This document shows, piece by piece, positions 59,686 to 64,000 of a stretch of DNA of 64,000 nt (the stretch's first letter is position 1; every line of letters begins with the position of its first letter). Position numbers and translations under genes: made by a program. The notes below the pieces were generated by a model, which worked only from the letters and a program-made list of their open reading frames with translations, had not been told where the DNA came from and made no database searches. The DNA comes from Methanococcoides sp. Lineage in GTDB: Archaea > Halobacteriota > Methanosarcinia > Methanosarcinales > Methanosarcinaceae. The DNA lies in the NCBI GenBank assembly GCA_021108275.1, contig JAIORD010000037.1:62001-126000 (forward strand), given 5' to 3'.

Positions 59686-60612
59686 ATGAAGCATATTGGA
59701 ATCATCATTACTGACCAGAGCGATCCAACGGCTCAGGCATTTCAAAAGGCCTGTGAGTCGAACGACATAAGGCCTCACATGATCGACCTTCGGAAAAGGA
59801 GCGTCACCGTTGGAGAAAGTCTAAGTTCACAGATCACAGATATTGACCTTCAACAATTGGATGCGATAATAGTAAGGGATGTTGGAGCAGGGGCTTTTGA
59901 TGGGGTTTCATTCCGATTCGATGTACTAAGGCAGCTGGAACAGGAAGGTGTGCTGATATTGAATTCACCGGGATCCATACAGAGCGCTGCCAACAAGTAT
60001 TATGCATCCAACCTCATGGCAAAGGCAGGGCTACCAATCCCCAAAACAATGGTATTTCAGGACACAGGAAATGCATTGAATATCCTTGAAACCATGAAAG
60101 ATGCGGTGATCAAGCCTATTTTCGGATATAAGGGGAGGGACATCATTCGAATAAAGGATGGGGCGATCATCAACAATGATGGAACTATGAATGACTCCGA
60201 CCTGGAAAGGACGCTCGATGCCATCCTTGAGCAGAGAGGGATGTTACACATACAGGAATACATTGTCAATCCGGGAAGGGACATACGTGCCTTCGTGGTC
60301 AATGGGAAAGTAATAGCATCGATCTACAGGACTGCACCTGAAGGTAATTGGATCAATAACCTGAGCCAGGGTGGCAGCGAGTCCCGCTGCGAACTGACAT
60401 CATATCAGAAGGAACTTTGCATAAAGGCTTCAAGATCAATAGGCACACACTTTGCAGGGGTCGATCTAATAGAGGACGTGAATGGGAACGATGACAGTGA
60501 CAAAAACCTGATACTGGAGATCAATGCCACACCTTCTGTGGCAGGCATTTATAAGGCATGGGGAATTAATGCTGCAGAATATATAGTCAGCGATATTAGC
60601 AGCGAGTTATAA
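59686..60612 (+). CDS. mptN: RimK-type ATP-grasp ligase, MptN-like
   Basis: A 308-aa ATP-grasp protein. NSPGSIQSAANKYYASNLMAKAG, KPIFGYKGRDI (nucleotide), IQEYIVNPGRDIRAFVV and EINATPSVAGI (metal) are the RimK-class landmarks. Methanogen members add glutamate to tetrahydromethanopterin (MptN, giving tetrahydrosarcinapterin) or to F420 (CofF). MptN is preferred from overall similarity, but CofF cannot be excluded. Its message starts just after the cassette's right duplication. Confidence 0.75.
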   Translation: MKHIGIIITDQSDPTAQAFQKACESNDIRPHMIDLRKRSVTVGESLSSQITDIDLQQLDAIIVRDVGAGAFDGVSFRFDVLRQLEQEGVLILNSPGSIQSAANKYYASNLMAKAGLPIPKTMVFQDTGNALNILETMKDAVIKPIFGYKGRDIIRIKDGAIINNDGTMNDSDLERTLDAILEQRGMLHIQEYIVNPGRDIRAFVVNGKVIASIYRTAPEGNWINNLSQGGSESRCELTSYQKELCIKASRSIGTHFAGVDLIEDVNGNDDSDKNLILEINATPSVAGIYKAWGINAAEYIVSDISSEL

Positions 60613-60654
60613 TAATGAAGATACCATATTCGTTGTTAACCGGAGAACCTTTAG

Positions 60655-61002
60655 ATGGCAGAATATAAGCAGTGTATCATTATCAGGGATGACCTGAAAC
60701 TTTCAAAGGGAAAACTTGCAGTACAGGTAGCTCATGCTGCTGTATCTGCTGCAGAGTGGGCAAGCCGATCAGACCTTGAGAGCTGGAAAGAAGGCGGACA
60801 AAAAAAAGTGGTCTTGCGTGTGGAGAAACTCCAGGACCTTTTCGAACTTAAAGAAAAGGCAAGAAGAGAAGGATTATCTACCGCACTGATAACCGATGCC
60901 GGACTTACCGAGATAGCTCCCGGAACAGTTACCGTTTTAGGCATAGGTCCTGCCAGAGCGGACTACATCGATAAGGTCACAGGTAACCTTAAACTGGTTT
61001 AA
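60655..61002 (+). CDS. pth2: Peptidyl-tRNA hydrolase, archaeal/eukaryotic type
   Basis: A 115-aa Pth2. Typical segments are CIIIRDDLKLSKGKLAVQVAHAA with catalytic residues, and TVTVLGIGPARADYIDKVTG at the end. It releases tRNA from stalled peptidyl-tRNA. Starts ATG after AACCGGAGAACC. Confidence 0.96.
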   Translation: MAEYKQCIIIRDDLKLSKGKLAVQVAHAAVSAAEWASRSDLESWKEGGQKKVVLRVEKLQDLFELKEKARREGLSTALITDAGLTEIAPGTVTVLGIGPARADYIDKVTGNLKLV

Positions 61003-61017
61003 GAAAGAGGCTATAGA

Positions 61018-62184
61018 ATGGTAGATGTGAGGTCATTGCTGACAGCATTGGCTACTGTAATGGTAGTTGTAATTGTTGCATTGTTCCTGACATTCACTTC
61101 GACCGTGGATATCACAGCTGTAAAGGACCTGTCTATCAACAGTTTATTTACAGGAAATGACAAGGACATTCTGGAGAACGGTGAACTGACCATCCCAACA
61201 GTGAATGGAGAACGTAGTACACCAATTGAGAATAAACCACATGCCAGCTCAACATTTTCACCGGGTTACGCAATATCTACATCTTATCAGCATACCGGAC
61301 TTTACAAGGGGAGTACAGGGGTGGTGGACATCACGGTTGAGAATGGTGGAGAAACGACCCTTTTCATATACGAATACGGCATAGAACCCTATGGCGGAAA
61401 TTTCAAGAGCTATTCCACAGGTTACACCATCGAGCCGGGAGATGAAGAGCACATCGGGTTCATTTGCATAGATGTCCCAACAAATACAGACACTGTTGAG
61501 ATGAAGATAGGGCTGGGAATTCTTGCCAAAGGAAGCTCAGGTACATGGTACGATTACGGAACTGAGTTCTTCGAAGAGATCGAAGTGGATACCGAGCCCA
61601 TCCCATCAACTCCCGATATAGAATACTTTTACAATACAGAACCATTCTTTACGGCTACCAATGACAAGATCGACCCACGCAACGAGGACGTTCGGGCAGT
61701 TGCTGCATCTGCCATTGCCATGTATCCGGGAGAATATAATGTTTATCAGCTCTGTGCTTTGTTCGATCATGTAAAGAACGATGTCAAATACATGAGCGAT
61801 CCAAGGGGAAATGATTACTGGGCAACTCCAAATGAAACCCTTAAAGTCAAGGCCGGTGACTGCGATGATTCAGCGATCCTCCTTTCATCCCTTATTGAGG
61901 CCATTGGAGGCACGAGCCGGTTATATATCACCGACACCCATGTCTTTGCTACTGCATATATAGGAAAAGGTGAAGAAGTCTCGAAGATAACCGATGCTGT
62001 GAAAGATAAGTATGGTTGTGTGCCCGTATATTATGCCACCGATGAATATGGTTCTTGGCTTATAATGGACACAACATCAGGACTTTATGCAGGCGGTCTT
62101 TCTGCAGATGCCACGCCTTCCGCAGATGGCTGGCAGTTCACCGATACTGAAGAAGTAATTATCATCGACATAGTCCCCAAATAA
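61018..62184 (+). CDS. Transglutaminase-like membrane-anchored protein
   Basis: A 388-aa protein with an N-terminal membrane anchor (residues ~8-30) and a large outside part. A beta-sandwich region is followed by a transglutaminase-like fold: catalytic Cys282 in KAGDCDDSAILL, His in ITDTHVFATAY, and Asp in LIMDTTSG. Such proteins act as cysteine peptidases or crosslinkers at the cell surface. Linked to pth2 (15-base gap) and truD (11 bases). Confidence 0.8.
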   Translation: MVDVRSLLTALATVMVVVIVALFLTFTSTVDITAVKDLSINSLFTGNDKDILENGELTIPTVNGERSTPIENKPHASSTFSPGYAISTSYQHTGLYKGSTGVVDITVENGGETTLFIYEYGIEPYGGNFKSYSTGYTIEPGDEEHIGFICIDVPTNTDTVEMKIGLGILAKGSSGTWYDYGTEFFEEIEVDTEPIPSTPDIEYFYNTEPFFTATNDKIDPRNEDVRAVAASAIAMYPGEYNVYQLCALFDHVKNDVKYMSDPRGNDYWATPNETLKVKAGDCDDSAILLSSLIEAIGGTSRLYITDTHVFATAYIGKGEEVSKITDAVKDKYGCVPVYYATDEYGSWLIMDTTSGLYAGGLSADATPSADGWQFTDTEEVIIIDIVPK

Positions 62185-62195
62185 AGGAGAGACAC

Positions 62196-63515
62196 ATGAA
62201 TAACGTTCCAAATGTAGAAAAAAAGATAGGAATTGACCTATACACAACTAAAACTCCAGGTATTGGAGGTAAACTGCGCCAACAGACCGAGGACTTCGGG
62301 GTCATAGAGATCACGAACAGGGAAGAGGGTACCGAAGGAAAATATCTGATAGTAGAACTTACAAAGCGTAACTGGGAAACCCACCACCTTATCAGGGACC
62401 TGACACGAATATTAAGGATCAGCCAGAAACGCATTGGGTTTGCAGGTACAAAGGATAAGAGAGCTGTGACAACACAGAAGATCAGTATCTATGACGTGGA
62501 TGAGGAAGAAGTACAAAATGTCCATCTTAAAGACACAGAGTTGAAGATACTGGGCCGATCAAATAAGGGACTGGAACTTGGAAATCTAACCGGAAATGAG
62601 TTCATCATCACGGTAAGAGATATCGACACCGATAAGAATGAGCTTGAGAGCAGACTTTCCCAGACCACAGCATCCATTAAGGAACAGGGCGGCGTACCTA
62701 ACTTTTTCGGCATACAACGCTTCGGTGCATTAAGACCAATAACGCATGTGGTCGGCGAATCAATTGTAAGAAATGATATTGAAAAAGCGGCACTGGCATA
62801 TATTGCAGCATCATATCCCGATGAACCCGAAGATACACAACAAGTACGTGACCGTGTGTTCGAGACAAGGGACTACATCGAAGGGCTGAAAGAATATCCC
62901 CTGCAATTAAGGTATGAACGTGCAATGATGCATCACCTTGTCTCCAGCCCTGAAGACTATGCAGGCTCCTTTGAGACACTGCCGGCAAACATCAGGAAGA
63001 TGTTCGTCCATGCTTACCAGTCGTACATATATAACACCATAATATGTGCCAGGATAAAGAAGGGATTGCCTTTGAACCGCGCTGTCGTAGGAGATATCGT
63101 CTGTTTTAAGAACAAGGCAGGACTGCCTGACAACTCTCGAAATGAAAGGGTCACAGAAGACAATATCGATGGCATGAACAATCTTGTCAGAAGGAACAGG
63201 GCCTTTGTTACAGCACCTCTTATAGGACATAGCTCAGAACTTGCATCCGGAGTTCCCGGAGAGATAGAGAGAGGAATTATCGAGGAGTTGAACGTGCCCA
63301 TCGAAGGTTTCAAGGTGCCTTCCATGGAACAGCTGAACTCAAAGGGATTGAGGCGAGAGATATTGTTATCAGCGGATCCGAAATACACCATCGGAGAGGA
63401 TGAGCTCAACGAAGGGAAATACAAGGTGACACTTGATTTCAGTCTCCCAAAGGGCAGTTACGCCACAACCATACTGAGAGAATATATGAAGGTAGAACCT
63501 TTGAAGATGAGCTGA
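62196..63515 (+). CDS. truD: tRNA pseudouridine synthase D
   Basis: A 439-aa TruD. Catalytic Asp in FAGTKDKRAVTTQ, GNLTGNEF, and GVPNFFGIQRFG (TRUD domain entry). It makes pseudouridine 13 in tRNAs and, in archaea, some other sites. Length is standard. Adjacent to the transglutaminase gene. Confidence 0.95.
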   Translation: MNNVPNVEKKIGIDLYTTKTPGIGGKLRQQTEDFGVIEITNREEGTEGKYLIVELTKRNWETHHLIRDLTRILRISQKRIGFAGTKDKRAVTTQKISIYDVDEEEVQNVHLKDTELKILGRSNKGLELGNLTGNEFIITVRDIDTDKNELESRLSQTTASIKEQGGVPNFFGIQRFGALRPITHVVGESIVRNDIEKAALAYIAASYPDEPEDTQQVRDRVFETRDYIEGLKEYPLQLRYERAMMHHLVSSPEDYAGSFETLPANIRKMFVHAYQSYIYNTIICARIKKGLPLNRAVVGDIVCFKNKAGLPDNSRNERVTEDNIDGMNNLVRRNRAFVTAPLIGHSSELASGVPGEIERGIIEELNVPIEGFKVPSMEQLNSKGLRREILLSADPKYTIGEDELNEGKYKVTLDFSLPKGSYATTILREYMKVEPLKMS

Positions 63516-63640
63516 GCTTTAGCAAGAATAAATTAAGAGCATTTAGAGAAGACAGAGATAAATACAGAAATAAATAGAATTGTAACATTGATCAAAAGGT
63601 GTTACAAATAAGAAATACGAAAGGAAGAAAGAAAGATCGC

Positions 63641-64000
63641 TTACTGATCTTTCTGTCCTTCGCTCTTTTTAAGCATTGCATTCATAAAGGCCTTGAAGGG
63701 TGGAGAAGGTCTGCCAGGTCGGGATTTGAACTCCGGGTGGAATTGGGATGCGAAGTAGAAATCATTTGAAGGGACTTCTGCAATTTCCATCCTGTTCTTG
63801 TTCTTTCCGGAAAAGATCATTCCAGATTCTTCGATCCGGTCCACATAGTTAGGGTTTACTTCATACCTATGCCTGTGGCGCTCGGTAATGACCGATTCAC
63901 CGTATATGGATTCAGCAAGGGAACCCTCCTTAAGAGTGGCCTCATAATCACCAAGACGCATGGTAGCTCCCATGTCCACTACATCCTCCTGTTCAGGCAA
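63641..64000 (-). CDS. pyrG: CTP synthase, C-terminal glutaminase part
   Basis: The last ~119 codons of CTP synthase, running off the right edge. GATMRLG, ERHRHRYEVN and the catalytic His-Glu in QFHPEFKSRPG belong to the glutamine amidotransferase domain that feeds ammonia to UTP amination. The first visible codon is internal, not a start. Confidence 0.95.
   Translation of the reverse strand: MPEQEDVVDMGATMRLGDYEATLKEGSLAESIYGESVITERHRHRYEVNPNYVDRIEESGMIFSGKNKNRMEIAEVPSNDFYFASQFHPEFKSRPGRPSPPFKAFMNAMLKKSEGQKDQ

Overview
The window comes from a methylotrophic methanogenic archaeon of the family Methanosarcinaceae, most like Methanococcoides or Methanolobus. Evidence for this is a complete A1AO-ATP synthase operon in the order H-I-K-E-C-F-A-B-D-G, the siroheme-dependent heme pathway (ahbA/B/D with hemA/B/C/L), topoisomerase VI, a methanogenesis marker 2 gene, methanopterin-type cofactor genes, archaeosine precursor genes, TATA/BRE-like promoters and many GGTG/GGAGG ribosome sites. 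The DNA is moderately AT-rich. In roughly thirty genes whose stop codon I read, TGA or TAA is used and never TAG, as expected where UAG can encode pyrrolysine.

Layout. 1-5.7 kb: start of kae1, a lipoprotein gene with an in-frame TGA, top6A/top6B, a 13-bp tandem repeat and a cytosine deaminase. 5.7-12.7 kb: peptidase U32, an MFS pump, a CcdA/thioredoxin fusion with a cysteine-bearing partner, small zinc and J-domain proteins, and a decayed membrane-protein locus. 12.7-15.7 kb: a short inverted-repeat element and a four-PAS histidine kinase whose ATPase domain is crossed by an in-frame UAG. 16-25 kb (minus strand): one long cofactor/pyrimidine run, ahbD-ahbA-ahbB-sirC-hemA-hemB-hemL-hemC-pyrD-pyrK. 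25.3-28 kb (plus strand): ccmD, an archaeal CcmE, a polyprenyl diphosphate synthase and a radical SAM/SPASM protein, divergent from the heme genes. 28.2-36.7 kb: the ATP synthase operon; atpB carries an out-of-frame deletion of about 20 nt. 36.9-44 kb: an archaellum D/E-domain protein, membrane proteins, a frameshifted MscS channel and a second PAS kinase. 44-47.7 kb: an envelope-stress module (htpX-pspAB facing pspA-pspAA), a flavodoxin and a small cysteine protein. 47.9-58 kb: tRNA-Thr, chorismate lyase-like protein, a third PAS kinase, radical SAM protein, and an archaeosine/cofactor operon (queC-DUF366-queE-queD-nifB-mmp2), then alanine dehydrogenase. 58.2-59.7 kb: an 802-bp transposon-like cassette carrying a cysteine-rich peptide gene. 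59.7-64 kb: mptN-like ligase, pth2, transglutaminase-like protein, truD and the end of pyrG.

How the genes fit together: 5-aminolevulinate made from glutamyl-tRNA is turned into tetrapyrrole and, through siroheme decarboxylation, into heme; the CcmD/CcmE pair beside it implies covalent delivery of that heme to c-type cytochromes. The neighbouring polyprenyl synthase and radical SAM gene may serve the lipid electron carrier of the same respiratory chain, whose ion gradient the A1AO synthase uses.

The most notable observations are (1) the UAG-containing histidine kinase, where a paralogue in the same window aligns without gap through the UAG; (2) the 802-bp cassette with 17-bp perfect terminal inverted repeats, abutting 7-bp direct repeats and a bacteriocin-like nine-cysteine peptide but no transposase; and (3) two separate ~20-nt out-of-frame deletions (atpB, mscS) that need to be separated from sequence error. 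All family calls are by recognition of motifs in the translations; no database search was run.
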